Positions 55,867 through 64,000 of a stretch of 64,000 nucleotides of DNA are shown piece after piece. The translations under genes and the position numbers were made by a program. Below the pieces are notes generated by a model that worked only from the letters and a program-made list of their open reading frames with translations, ran no database searches and was not told the DNA's origin. Source of the stretch: Devosia sp. A8/3-2 (GTDB lineage: Bacteria; Pseudomonadota; Alphaproteobacteria; Rhizobiales; Devosiaceae); the NCBI GenBank assembly GCA_025452255.1, contig CP104974.1, forward strand, positions 744,001 to 808,000. Reading direction: 5' to 3'. How positions within the stretch are numbered: position 1 is the stretch's first letter; each line of letters begins with the position of its first letter.

Positions 55867-56596
55867 TCATGGCCCAGTTTGCTCGCGGGCAAAAGCCAGT
55901 GCGAGCGTCATCATGCCATCTTCATCGGGCCGGTCGGCAAGGCTGATGCGATTGAAGTGGTTTTCCATCAATGGTTCGGCCACCGCCTCCGACATGGCGA
56001 GCATGGCAATGGCGCTGCGCTGGGCCTGATCGAGCCGATCCGCCAGCTGCGCGAAGATTTCGGCCGTACAGCGCGAGTAGACCAGAACGGCCCCGATCGA
56101 GCCATCGGCCAAGCGCGCCAAAGCATCCTCCGGCAGATTATCCAGCGCCACCATTTCATAGAGCCGTGCTGTGGCCACCATCACGCCAAACGGCGCCAGC
56201 GCCTTGCCCAGATCGCCACTCTGATGCTTGCCCGCCGGATAGAACACCGGGCCGCTCAGCCGCGCCCGGGCGATCAGATTGACCAGATCGGCAAAAGCAC
56301 CAGCCGCGCTGGCGACGTCCGCAAAGCCATATTCGCGCGCCTCGAAGGCCGTCCGGTCGCCCACGGCAAAGACCGGCAAATGCCGGTATTGTTCGACCAG
56401 CCCGCGATCAGCCAGCGCGCACGCCATTGGCGCTGGTCAGCACCATCGTGGAAAAACCCTCGGGCGGCGGCACATTGCTATCCAGCGTCTGGCGCACCAT
56501 CACCGGCGCCGCAAAAGCATCGATCCCCAAAGCTGCAAGCTTGAGCACGCTCGATTGCGCATCCGGTTCGGGGCGGGTGACCAGCATTGTCGTCAT
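55867..56596 (-). CDS. hemD: Uroporphyrinogen-III synthase, frameshifted
   Basis: About 243 residues. It starts MTTMLVTRPEPDAQSSVLKL and reads to STMVLTSANGVRA; after a frame change near 56410 it continues LADRGLVEQYRHLPVFAVGD, VFYPAGKHQSGDLGKALAPF and VLVYSRCTAEIF. The enzyme cyclises hydroxymethylbilane to uroporphyrinogen III. It follows hemC by 36 bp, in the usual order. Confidence 0.85.
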
Positions 56597-56632
56597 GTAG
56601 CGGCCAATTGCGCCAGCCATTCGGTGCCGGCC

Positions 56633-57535
56633 TCAGGCGATCAGATCGTCGCCAACTTTCCTGCCCAGCGCCACCGGATCGGACCCGGTAGCGGCACTCT
56701 CAAAGGCGGTTTTGCCATCAAGGCTGAGAATCTGCCCCTTGAGCGTCAAAGTGCCACCCTCAAGCCGGCTCAACGCACCGACCGGGGTACGGCAGGAGCC
56801 ATCAAGCACGGCCAGCATGGCGCGTTCGGCAGCGATAGAGGTATGCGTCGGGGCATGATCGAGCGCGGCGACCAGCTCGGCAATGCGTGTGTCATCCGGG
56901 CGCACGGCAAGGCCGATGGCGCCCCGGGCCGGCGCCGGCATGAAGATTTCGGGATCGAGCAGCGCCGTCGCACGATGCCCCTCGCCCAGCCGGTTAAGCC
57001 CCGCCACGGCCAGCATGGTGGCATCCGCCACGCCATCGAGCAGCTTTTGCAGCCGCGTACCGACATTGCCGCGGAAGGGCACGATTTCAAGATCGGGCCG
57101 CTGGCGCAGCACCTGCGCCGCCCGGCGAATGGAAGAAGTGCCGAATTTGGCGCCCTCGGGCAGGTGATCCGGGCTCTGCACCGTCACCGACATAAACGCA
57201 TCCCGCACATCCTCCCGCTCAAGAAAGGCGGCCAGCGCAATGCCCTCGGGCAGGCGCGTCGCCACATCCTTGGAGGAATGCACGCCGATATCGATCAATC
57301 CGGCCAGCATGGCCTCGTCGATTTCCTTGGTGAACAGGCCCTTGCCGCCAATCTCGGTGAGGCTGGCATTGCTGGCTCGGCTGCGGTCGCCGCCGGTGGA
57401 AATCACCTGAATGACGATGTCATCCTCGAGCACGTCATGCGCCTGCGACAGTAATTTGCGCACCAGCCGCGCCTGTGCCAGTGCCAGCGGGCTACCGCGT
57501 GTTCCGATCCGGGCGAAGGGGGCTGACGATTGCAA
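56633..57535 (-). CDS. hemC: Hydroxymethylbilane synthase (porphobilinogen deaminase)
   Basis: 300 residues, complete. RIGTRGSPLALAQARLVRKL, KGLFTKEIDEAMLAG, GVHSSKDVATRLPEGIALAA (catalytic Asp), FGTSSIRRAAQVL and DGSCRTPVGA with the Cys that carries the dipyrromethane cofactor are all present. It polymerises four porphobilinogen. The start is TTG at 57535 with AAGAGA upstream; the divergent gene is tsaD, 108 bp away. Confidence 0.95.
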   Translation of the reverse strand: MQSSAPFARIGTRGSPLALAQARLVRKLLSQAHDVLEDDIVIQVISTGGDRSRASNASLTEIGGKGLFTKEIDEAMLAGLIDIGVHSSKDVATRLPEGIALAAFLEREDVRDAFMSVTVQSPDHLPEGAKFGTSSIRRAAQVLRQRPDLEIVPFRGNVGTRLQKLLDGVADATMLAVAGLNRLGEGHRATALLDPEIFMPAPARGAIGLAVRPDDTRIAELVAALDHAPTHTSIAAERAMLAVLDGSCRTPVGALSRLEGGTLTLKGQILSLDGKTAFESAATGSDPVALGRKVGDDLIA

Positions 57536-57643
57536 TCTCTTGGCGTCCTATAGTAGGCAAAGGCTCGACTTTACGTCGCATCGTTCTGGCGGAAAACTGA
57601 GCTCCAGTTTCCGCGCGATGCTTCAGGGAGTAACCAGTTCGTC

Positions 57644-58688
57644 GTGACCCGGCAAGCGCAAGCCACAATTCTTGGCATAGAGACCAGCTGCGACGAAACC
57701 GCGGCGGCTATCGTCGTGCGCGATCAATCGGGCAAGGCCGTGATTCGTTCCAATGTGGTGCGCAGCCAGCTCGATGAACATGCAGCTTTCGGTGGCGTCG
57801 TGCCCGAGCTCGCCGCCCGCGCCCATGTCACCTATCTCGACCATATCATCGCCCGGGCGTGCCGCGAGGCCGGAATTGCGCTTGGTGATGTCGACGCCAT
57901 CGCCGCCACCGCCGGGCCCGGCCTGATCGGCGGTGTGCTGGTGGGCCTGACCACCGCCAAGGCATTGGCCGCTGCGCTCGACAAGCCGCTGATCGCGGTC
58001 AATCATCTGGAAGCCCATGCGCTCACAGCGCGGCTGACCGATGGGGTGCAATTTCCCTATCTGATGCTGCTGGTCTCGGGCGGGCATAGTCAATTCGTGC
58101 TGGTGCGCGGCGTCGGCGATTATGAGCGCTGGGGCACCACGATCGACGATGCCTCGGGCGAGGCCTTCGACAAGGTTGCCAAGCTCTTGACCACCGGGCC
58201 ATCCCGGCGGCCCGGCAGTGGAAACCACAGCCAAATCGGGTGACCCCAAGCGGTTCAAATTCCCCCGCCCGCTGCTACGCGAGGCGCGGCTGGATTTTTC
58301 CTTCTCCGGCCTCAAGACCGCCGTGCGGCTGCAGGCAGAAGCATTGGCGCCGCTATCGGATCAGGATGTTGCCGATATCGCAGCAAGCTTTCAGGCGGCC
58401 GTGGCCGAGGTTGTCTCCGTCCGCGCTGGCCGGGCGCTGGCGCGTTTCAAGACGGAATTGCCGGACCATAGACCGCAGCTCATCGTCGCCGGCGGCGTCG
58501 CCGCCAACCGGACCATCGCGGCAGCGCTCGACAAGGCCTGTGCCGCAGCCGGCGCCATGCTGATCGTGCCGCCGATTGCCCTCTGCACCGACAATGGCGC
58601 CATGGTCGCTCGGGCCGGCGCCGAGCGCTTTGCCTTGGGCGCGACCGATCACCTCGATTTCACCGCCCGCCCCCGCTGGCCGCTCTGA
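57644..58688 (+). CDS. tsaD: tRNA N6-adenosine threonylcarbamoyltransferase, frameshifted
   Basis: About 348 residues. [16 protein letters not shown] at the start, [20 protein letters not shown] with the metal-binding His, [14 protein letters not shown], and [13 protein letters not shown] are the TsaD signatures. A frame change near 58205 replaces YPGGPAVE; the next frame continues [20 protein letters not shown] and [20 protein letters not shown]. It makes t6A37 in ANN-decoding tRNAs and is essential. The start is GTG. Confidence 0.93.
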
Positions 58689-58714
58689 TCTGCCAGACAT
58701 GAAGGTCGTGCCCG

Positions 58715-59700
58715 ATGCCGCTTGAAACTGTCAGCGTCATCGGTGGCGGCGCTCGGGGCACAGCCTTGGCGCAGGCCGCAGCCATGGCCGGGCGCAGCGT
58801 ATCGCTGGTGGCGCGAGACGTGGCGCAGGTCAACGAGATCAACACCAGCCACACCAATGCCCGCTATCTCGGCAAGCAGGCGCTGCATCACAACATCGTT
58901 GCATCCACCCAAGCCAACCCCGCCGATATCGTCATCCTCGCCGTACCCGCGCAAGCCAGCCGCGCCGCGCTCGGCGCCATCCCCCTGATCTGCTCGTGGG
59001 CAAGCCGGTCATCCTCTCGGCCAAAGGGCTCGAGACCGGCACGCTCGACCGGCAGAGCGAAATCCTGTTCGATATGGCGCCTGAGGCCATCCCCTTTGTG
59101 CTGTCCGGCCCCAGCTTTGCCGCCGATGTCGCGGCAGGCCGCCCGACCGCCGTGACGCTGGCGGGCGACGATGCTACGCAAACCTCGGCGCTAGCCTTGG
59201 CCCCGGCCGGCCCGAGTTTCCGCCCCTATGCCGCCGATGACCGCATCGGCGTCGAAGTCGCTGGCGCGCTCAAAAATGTCTATGCCCCGGCGTGCGGGGC
59301 CATCGAAGGCGCCGATCTCGGTGCCTCGGCCCGCTCGGCGCTGATTGCCCGGGCCTATGCCGAAATGGCCCGCATGGTCACCGCCATGGGCGGATCGGCC
59401 ACCACGCTCACCGGCCTTGCCGGACTGGGCGATCTGACGCTGACCTGCACGTCGGTGCAGTCGCGCAATTATCAGTTCGGCATGGCACTGGGCCGCGGCC
59501 AGACCGTCGAAGACATCATTGCCGGGGGCGCCAAGCTGGCCGAAGGCGTTGCCACGACGCCGGTGGCCGATGCCCCGGCCAAAAGCCTTGGGGTCGATGC
59601 GCCGCTGGTTCACGCCGTGCAGGCTGTGCTCAGCGGCAAGGCCGATATTGCCACAGTGGTGGCGGGGCTGATGTCCCGCCCGCTCAAACGGGAGGATTAG
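58715..59700 (+). CDS. gpsA: Glycerol-3-phosphate dehydrogenase [NAD(P)+], frameshifted
   Basis: About 329 residues. The N-terminal nucleotide loop is VIGGGARGTALAQ, a variant of GAGAWGTALA. A frame change near 58985 leads to GKPVILSAKGLETGT, LSGPSFAADVAAGRPTAVTL and the catalytic Lys in VAGALKNVYAPACGAIEG. It makes sn-glycerol-3-phosphate for phospholipids. It follows tsaD by 26 bp, a common alphaproteobacterial order, and precedes a YciI-like gene. Confidence 0.92.
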
Positions 59701-59703
59701 TCG

Positions 59704-59997
59704 ATGCTTTTTGCCATGATCGCCAAGGACAAGCCCGGTAGCGGTGAGCAGCGCATAGCGGTGCGCCCGGTGCATCTGGACCACCTCAACAGCACGGGCG
59801 ACAGGCTCGTGCTGGCTGGTGCCTTGCTGAACGAGACTGGCGCGCCTGAAGGCTCGCTGATGGTCATCGAGGCCGAAACCATCGAGGATGCGACGGCGAG
59901 CTTTCTGGCCGATCCCTTTATCGATGCGGGCATCTTTGCCAGCTACGAAATCAAGCCACGGCGGTTGGCGATCAACAACATGACCAAAAAGGACTAA
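59704..59997 (+). CDS. YciI-like protein
   Basis: 97 residues. LFAMIAKDKPGSGEQRIAVR, PVHLDHLNSTGDRLVLAGAL, SLMVIEAETIEDATASFLAD and DPFIDAGIFASYEIKP are the YCII ferredoxin-like fold, with the conserved His and Asp of the family. It lies 3 bp after gpsA; the role is unknown, though this order is common. Confidence 0.88.
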   Translation: MLFAMIAKDKPGSGEQRIAVRPVHLDHLNSTGDRLVLAGALLNETGAPEGSLMVIEAETIEDATASFLADPFIDAGIFASYEIKPRRLAINNMTKKD

Positions 59998-60001
59998 CAC
60001 A

Positions 60002-60436
60002 ATGGCCTATTGGTTGATGAAGTCGGAGCCCGATGTCTTCTCCTTCGATGACATGATGGCCAAGACCAAGCGCGGCGAGCCCGAGCAATGGCACGGCGTG
60101 CGCAATTACACGGCGCGCAACAATATGCGGGCCATGGCGCTGGGCGATCTCGCCTTTTTCTACCATTCCAATATCGGCAAGGAGATTGTGGGCATCATCA
60201 AGGTGATTGCCCCGGCCCATCCCGATAGCACCGCCGACCTCAATGACAAGGGCCGGGTGGTGTGGGAATGCGTCGATGTGGAAGCGGTCAAGCCGCTGCC
60301 CAAGCCGGTGACATTGGCCACCATCAAAGCCACGCCGGAGCTCGAAAACCTCGAACTGGTCAAGCTTTCCCGCCTCTCGGTCTCCAAGGTGAGCGAGGCG
60401 GAATGGGATTTTATCTGCAAGATGGGCGGGCTCTGA
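60002..60436 (+). CDS. EVE domain-containing protein
   Basis: 144 residues: AYWLMKSEPDVFSFDDMMAK, WHGVRNYTARNNMRAMALGD, LAFFYHSNIGKEIVGIIKV are the EVE/PUA-like fold, which binds modified bases in nucleic acids. Full length, coupled to the YciI-like gene (4-bp gap). The substrate is not known. Confidence 0.9.
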   Translation: MAYWLMKSEPDVFSFDDMMAKTKRGEPEQWHGVRNYTARNNMRAMALGDLAFFYHSNIGKEIVGIIKVIAPAHPDSTADLNDKGRVVWECVDVEAVKPLPKPVTLATIKATPELENLELVKLSRLSVSKVSEAEWDFICKMGGL

Positions 60437-60507
60437 TCCCTGCTTCCGGCGCAGCCTGAGCGGCGCTAATCTGCCCCGGCGCAAACCGCGCTTTCGGGGA
60501 GATCGCC

Positions 60508-60912
60508 ATGTCGCATTTTGCCGTCAATTGGCTTGCCGTCATTGTCGCCACCATTGTCAGCTTCGGCTTTGGGGCGGGTTGGTACATGCTCTTGTCCGGG
60601 CAATGGCTCGCCGCCATTGGAAAAACGCCGGAGCAGATGAATAAAGGCGATTACACGCCCTTCATCTGGTCGGCTCTCGTGCTGTTCGTCATGGCCTATT
60701 TCATCGCCCTGCTCACGCCAGCGCTGGCCGGCGCGACCAATGTGGGCAATGGCTTGCTTGTCGGCGCCCATATGTGGGTGGGCTTTATCCTCACCGCCAT
60801 GATCCTCAACCATCGCTATGAAGGCCGGCCACGGAGCCTCACCACGATCAATGGGGGCTATCTCTTGGCCGTGCTGCTGATCGACGGATTGGTAATTGGG
60901 TTGTTTGGCTAA
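60508..60912 (+). CDS. DUF1761 membrane protein
   Basis: 134 residues with four membrane segments: NWLAVIVATIVSFGFGAGWY, FIWSALVLFVMAYFIALLTP, GLLVGAHMWVGFILTAMILN and TINGGYLLAVLLIDGLVIGL. The first contains the conserved G-x-x-W-Y pattern of DUF1761. Function unknown. The ribosome site is GGGGAG. Confidence 0.85.
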   Translation: MSHFAVNWLAVIVATIVSFGFGAGWYMLLSGQWLAAIGKTPEQMNKGDYTPFIWSALVLFVMAYFIALLTPALAGATNVGNGLLVGAHMWVGFILTAMILNHRYEGRPRSLTTINGGYLLAVLLIDGLVIGLFG

Positions 60913-60925
60913 GCGCAAAAAGCGC

Positions 60926-61596
60926 CTAGCTCTCCACCACCACGGGCGGCACGTGCTTGGGCTCAGGCACTGCCGCATATTTGCTGAGCAGCGACACCGG
61001 CTGATCGAGAACAGCACGGTCAGCGGCATGGTGGCCCAGACCTTGAAATTGACCCAGACCTCGGAAGAAAAATTCCGCCACAGCACTTCGTTGATCACGG
61101 CGAGGAGCAGGAAGAACAGGCCCCAGTTCAGCGTCAGCTTGCTCCAGCCTTCCTCGCGCAGCTTATAGACGTCGCCGAAGACGTATTTGAGCAAGGATTG
61201 GCGGAACAGCAGGCCACCCAAAAGGGTCACGCCGAATATCGTGTTGACGATGGTGGGCTTGATCATGAACAGGGTCTCGTCGCCATAGGCGATGGAGAGG
61301 CCGCCAAAGATCAGCGCGCCGATCAGGGTGACGATGGGCATGATGGCAACCCGGCGGAAGATCGCCCAGCTGATCACCAGCGAAATGGTCAGGACCGGCA
61401 GGAACACGGCCGTCGCGAAGATCAGTGGCTTACCGCTGAACCATTCGTTCAGCATGGGGTTGGCGGCCAGAATGGCCTCGCCTCGGAAATTCACGATGAA
61501 AAACACGATCAGGGGCGCCACTTCCAGTCCCATCTTGATGAGCTGGGGACGCAGCTCGTCCCAATTGACCTCAGGTTCGGCGGTTTTTTCGGTCAT
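60926..61596 (-). CDS. yciB: Inner membrane septation protein A-like (YciB), frameshifted
   Basis: About 223 residues with five or six membrane segments (LEVAPLIVFFIVNFRGEAIL, AVFLPVLTISLVISWAIFRR, LIGALIFGGLSIAYGDETLF). FRQSLLKYVFGDVYKLREEG and WSKLTLNWGLFFLLLAVINE, VLWRNFSSEVWVNFK are the conserved core of the YciB/IspZ family. A frame change near 61010 leads to the true C-terminus, SLLSKYAAVPEPKHVPPVVV, ending at 60926. It affects cell division and envelope integrity. Confidence 0.9.
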
Positions 61597-61703
61597 GCTG
61601 TTTTTCGGTTCTTCAAGTTCGGCACTGCCGCAATGTGGGCGCAGGCGAGTGATGATGCAAGCAGCGGGTTAATCTGCGAGCGTGGTAAGATTGCGGCCAA
61701 GCC

Positions 61704-62964
61704 TCACTCACGGCCGGCAATGGCGCGGGCAAAATCGGCGGCGGCGAAGGGTTCGAGGTCATCCACGCCCTCGCCGACGCCGATGAAATGCACCGGCAGG
61801 CCGAACTTTTTGGCAATGGCAACGAGAATGCCGCCACGCGCCGTGCCGTCCAGCTTGGTCATCACCAGCCCGGTTACCCCCGCCCGCTGGCCAAAGACTT
61901 CGGCCTGCCGCATGGCGTTCTGGCCCGTGGTGGCGTCCAGCGTCAAAAGCGTGGCATGAGGGGCCGACGGATCAACCTTCTTGATCACCCTGATGACCTT
62001 TTCGAGCTCATTCATCAGCTCGTCGCGGTTCTGCAACCGGCCGGCCGTGTCGATGATCAAAATATCGCGACCTTCGGCCCGCGCTCGGGTCATGGCATCG
62101 AAAGCCGGGCCCGAAGCATCCGAACCCGCCGGCCGGGCGATCACCGGCGCGCCGGTGCGCTGGCCCCAGATCTGTAGCTGTTCGATGGCGGCCGCGCGAA
62201 AGGTGTCGCCCGCGGCCAGCATGACGGACTTGCCCTCGGCGGCGAATTTCTGTGCCAGCTTACCGATCGTGGTGGTCTTGCCCGAGCCATTGACCCCGAT
62301 CATCAGGATGACGAAGGGCTTTTGGCCGGCGTCGATCACCAGCGGGCGGGCGACGGGGCCCAACACCTTCTCCACCTCGGCGGCGAGTACGGCGCGCACA
62401 TCTTCGCCCGTGACATCCTTGTCAGAAACGGTCACGGCGCAGCGTTTCGGTGATGGCGGTGGCCGTCTCGATGCCCAGATCGGCTCGGATCAGCACATCT
62501 TCCAGCTCATCAAGCGTCGCCGCGTCGAGCTTGCGCTTGGTGAAGACCGAAGTGATCGAGCCGCTGAGCTGATCGGAGGAGCGCTTGAGGCCTGAGGCTA
62601 GCCGGGCAAACCAGCCCTGCGGCGGCGCTTGGGGCACGACAGGCGGTGGCGGCACAACGATATCGCGCTCGGCGCTGGCGGCTTCCTCGATTTCTTCAAG
62701 ATAGTCAGGCGTGGTCTCGGGCGGGCCGGGCGGGGGGATTTCCTCAGGCTCAGGCGCAGGTTCCGGCGCTGGCTCGGGGGTCGGCACCGGTTCAACTGGC
62801 GCAGGAATCGGGTCGACAGGCTGCGGCACGTCCCGGGGCAGCTCGACCGGAAGCTCTCGGGGAACCTCCTGCGGCACTGGCTGTGGCACGGGTTGCGGCG
62901 CGGCCGGCTGGCTGGTCTCGCCACCGAACAATCGCTTGAAAAATCCCGGCTTCTTGTCGGTCAT
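61704..62964 (-). CDS. ftsY: Signal recognition particle receptor FtsY, frameshifted
   Basis: About 420 residues. MTDKKPGFFKRLFGG and a Pro/Glu-rich acidic A domain lead to the NG domains. A frame change near 62430 joins ITETLRRDRF to DKDVTGEDVRAVLAAEVEKV. The GTPase motifs are GVNGSGKTTTIGKLA (G1), DTFRAAAIEQL, IIDTAGRLQNRDELM (G3) and TKLDGTARGG (G4), with FIGVGEGVDDLEPFAAADFA at the end. It receives SRP-bound ribosomes at the inner membrane. It lies 34 bp after mtaB. Confidence 0.95.
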
Positions 62965-62998
62965 GCATTCGCCTTTAAAGTCACTCGTCGTGGCGAGA

Positions 62999-64000
62999 TT
63001 ACGCCGCCTCGCGCAGGGCTTCACCCACCGGGCCATCGGCGGCCGTGGCAGTGATGCGAACGGCCAGCAGCTCGCCCGGTTGCGATCCGGGCACGGCGAC
63101 CGGCACGAATTGTTCGGTACGGCCCAGCCCGTCGCGCTCGATCAGCACATTTTCGATTCCGCCGACGCGGCTGGCGCAGAGTTTTGGAACTGGGCCTCGC
63201 CCTCAGCGCGCAAGATAGCCGCGCGATCGCGCGCCACGCGCTTATTGACCTGCGGCATGCGGGCGGCCGGGGTGCCTTCGCGCGGCGAATAGGGGAAGAC
63301 ATGCAGATAGGTCAGGTCCGCCTCGGTGACGATGCGGCGGGTATTTTCGAACATCTCGTCGGTTTCAGTCGGGAAGCCGGCAATGATATCGGCGCCAAAC
63401 ACCATTTCGGGCCGCAAAGAACGCAGCTTGGCGACAATAGAAAGCGCGTCATCGTGGGAATGGCGGCGCTTCATGCGCTTCAAAATCATGTCATCGCCCG
63501 ATTGCAGCGACAAATGCAGATGCGGCATCAGCCGGCGATCACTGGCAATGGCATCATACAGCGCCTCATCCGCCTCGATGGAATCGATCGAGGAAATGCG
63601 CAGGCGCGGCAGGTCCGGCACATGGCGCAGGATGGATTGGGTCAGCTTGCCCAAAGTCGGCGTGCCCGGCAGATCGGGGCCATAGGAGGTGATATCCACC
63701 CCGGTCAGCACCACCTCGGCATAACCATTGGCGACGAGCTTTTTGACCTGATCGACCACCATTCCCATCGGCACCGAACGCGACGGCCCACGGCCAAAGG
63801 GGATAATGCAGAACGTGCAGCGATGATCGCAGCCATTTTGCACCTGCACAAAGGCCATGCGCGGCCATCCATGCCCTCGATCAGATGGCCGGCGGTTTCC
63901 CGCACGCTCATAATGTCGTTGACCTGCACCTTGTCGTTCAGCGGGATGCCGAACACCATGGGCTGGTAGCTCTCGGCTTTCATCTTGTCATTATTGCCGA
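62999..64000 (-). CDS. mtaB: MtaB-type tRNA methylthiotransferase, 5' end outside window, frameshifted
   Basis: A radical SAM enzyme that makes ms2t6A37. QVQNGCDHRCTFCIIPFGRG carries the C-x3-C-x2-C radical SAM cluster; VVLTGVDITSYGPDLPG, LRISSIDSIEADEAL and PHLHLSLQSGDDMILKRMKR follow. Frame changes are near 63860 and 63185; the C-terminal TRAM-like part (GGIENVLIERDGLGRTEQFV) ends at 62999. The N-terminal MTTase domain continues beyond base 64000. It acts on the product of the t6A pathway, to which nearby tsaD contributes. Confidence 0.88.

Noticed and set aside
56408..62964. Pseudogene calls for hemD, tsaD, gpsA, yciB and ftsY
   Set aside because: Each has full-length content over two frames with intact motifs. 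Loss of all of them in one cell is not credible, so sequence error is preferred.

Overview
The window is a GC-rich alphaproteobacterial chromosome segment. It is most likely from the Hyphomicrobiales and possibly Devosia-like. The genus is an inference from gene orders such as hemC-hemD-mic60-hemY and imuA-imuB-dnaE2, an SOS box of the GTTC-N7-GTTC type, and protein texture. A temperate phage of about 39 kb sits between two stretches of host chromosome.

Left host arm (1-13797): a truncated dihydrofolate-reductase-like gene, a tiny membrane protein, a phosphotransferase-like P-loop protein overlapping a class C beta-lactamase-type serine hydrolase, inorganic pyrophosphatase, a secreted protein, a TerB-like protein, the LexA-controlled mutagenesis cassette imuA-imuB-dnaE2, a pterin dehydratase, and a membrane GGDEF-EAL cyclic-di-GMP protein.

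Prophage (13798-53144): bounded by a 52-bp perfect direct repeat that is the 3' part of a tRNA-Thr(CGU) gene. The intact tRNA is at the right end. From left to right: (a) leftward lysogeny and early block with integrase, excisionase-like protein, small genes, two S24-fold-like proteins and a small Tat-signal protein; (b) a cI-like HTH/S24 repressor facing a Cro-like protein, with matching operator dyads (TAATGC-N5-GCATTA) on both sides of the repressor gene; (c) rightward early genes including a DUF1376 protein and a primase-helicase; (d) a roughly 740-bp non-coding stretch, then a BrnT-BrnA toxin-antitoxin pair; (e) late genes for a podovirus-type virion: spike-base-like protein, terminases, portal, scaffold, SU10-like capsid protein, connectors, three probable internal/ejection proteins, a virion lysozyme, collar fibre, macro-domain protein, PLA2-like protein, tailspike, GH19 endolysin and holin-like proteins; (f) a right-end immunity-type module with two ribbon-helix-helix proteins and a KilA-N antirepressor, similar in layout to P22 immI.

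Right host arm (53099-64000): tRNA-Thr, then hemY, a mitofilin-like gene, hemD and hemC on the minus strand; tsaD, gpsA, a YciI-like gene, an EVE-domain gene and DUF1761 on the plus strand; then yciB, ftsY and mtaB on the minus strand.

Many genes, including ones expected to be essential (ppa, tsaD, gpsA, ftsY, hemD), are split by single-base frameshifts, often at G or C runs, on host and phage DNA alike. The simplest reading is unpolished sequence with indel errors, so I annotate each as one gene over its full span and do not call pseudogenes.
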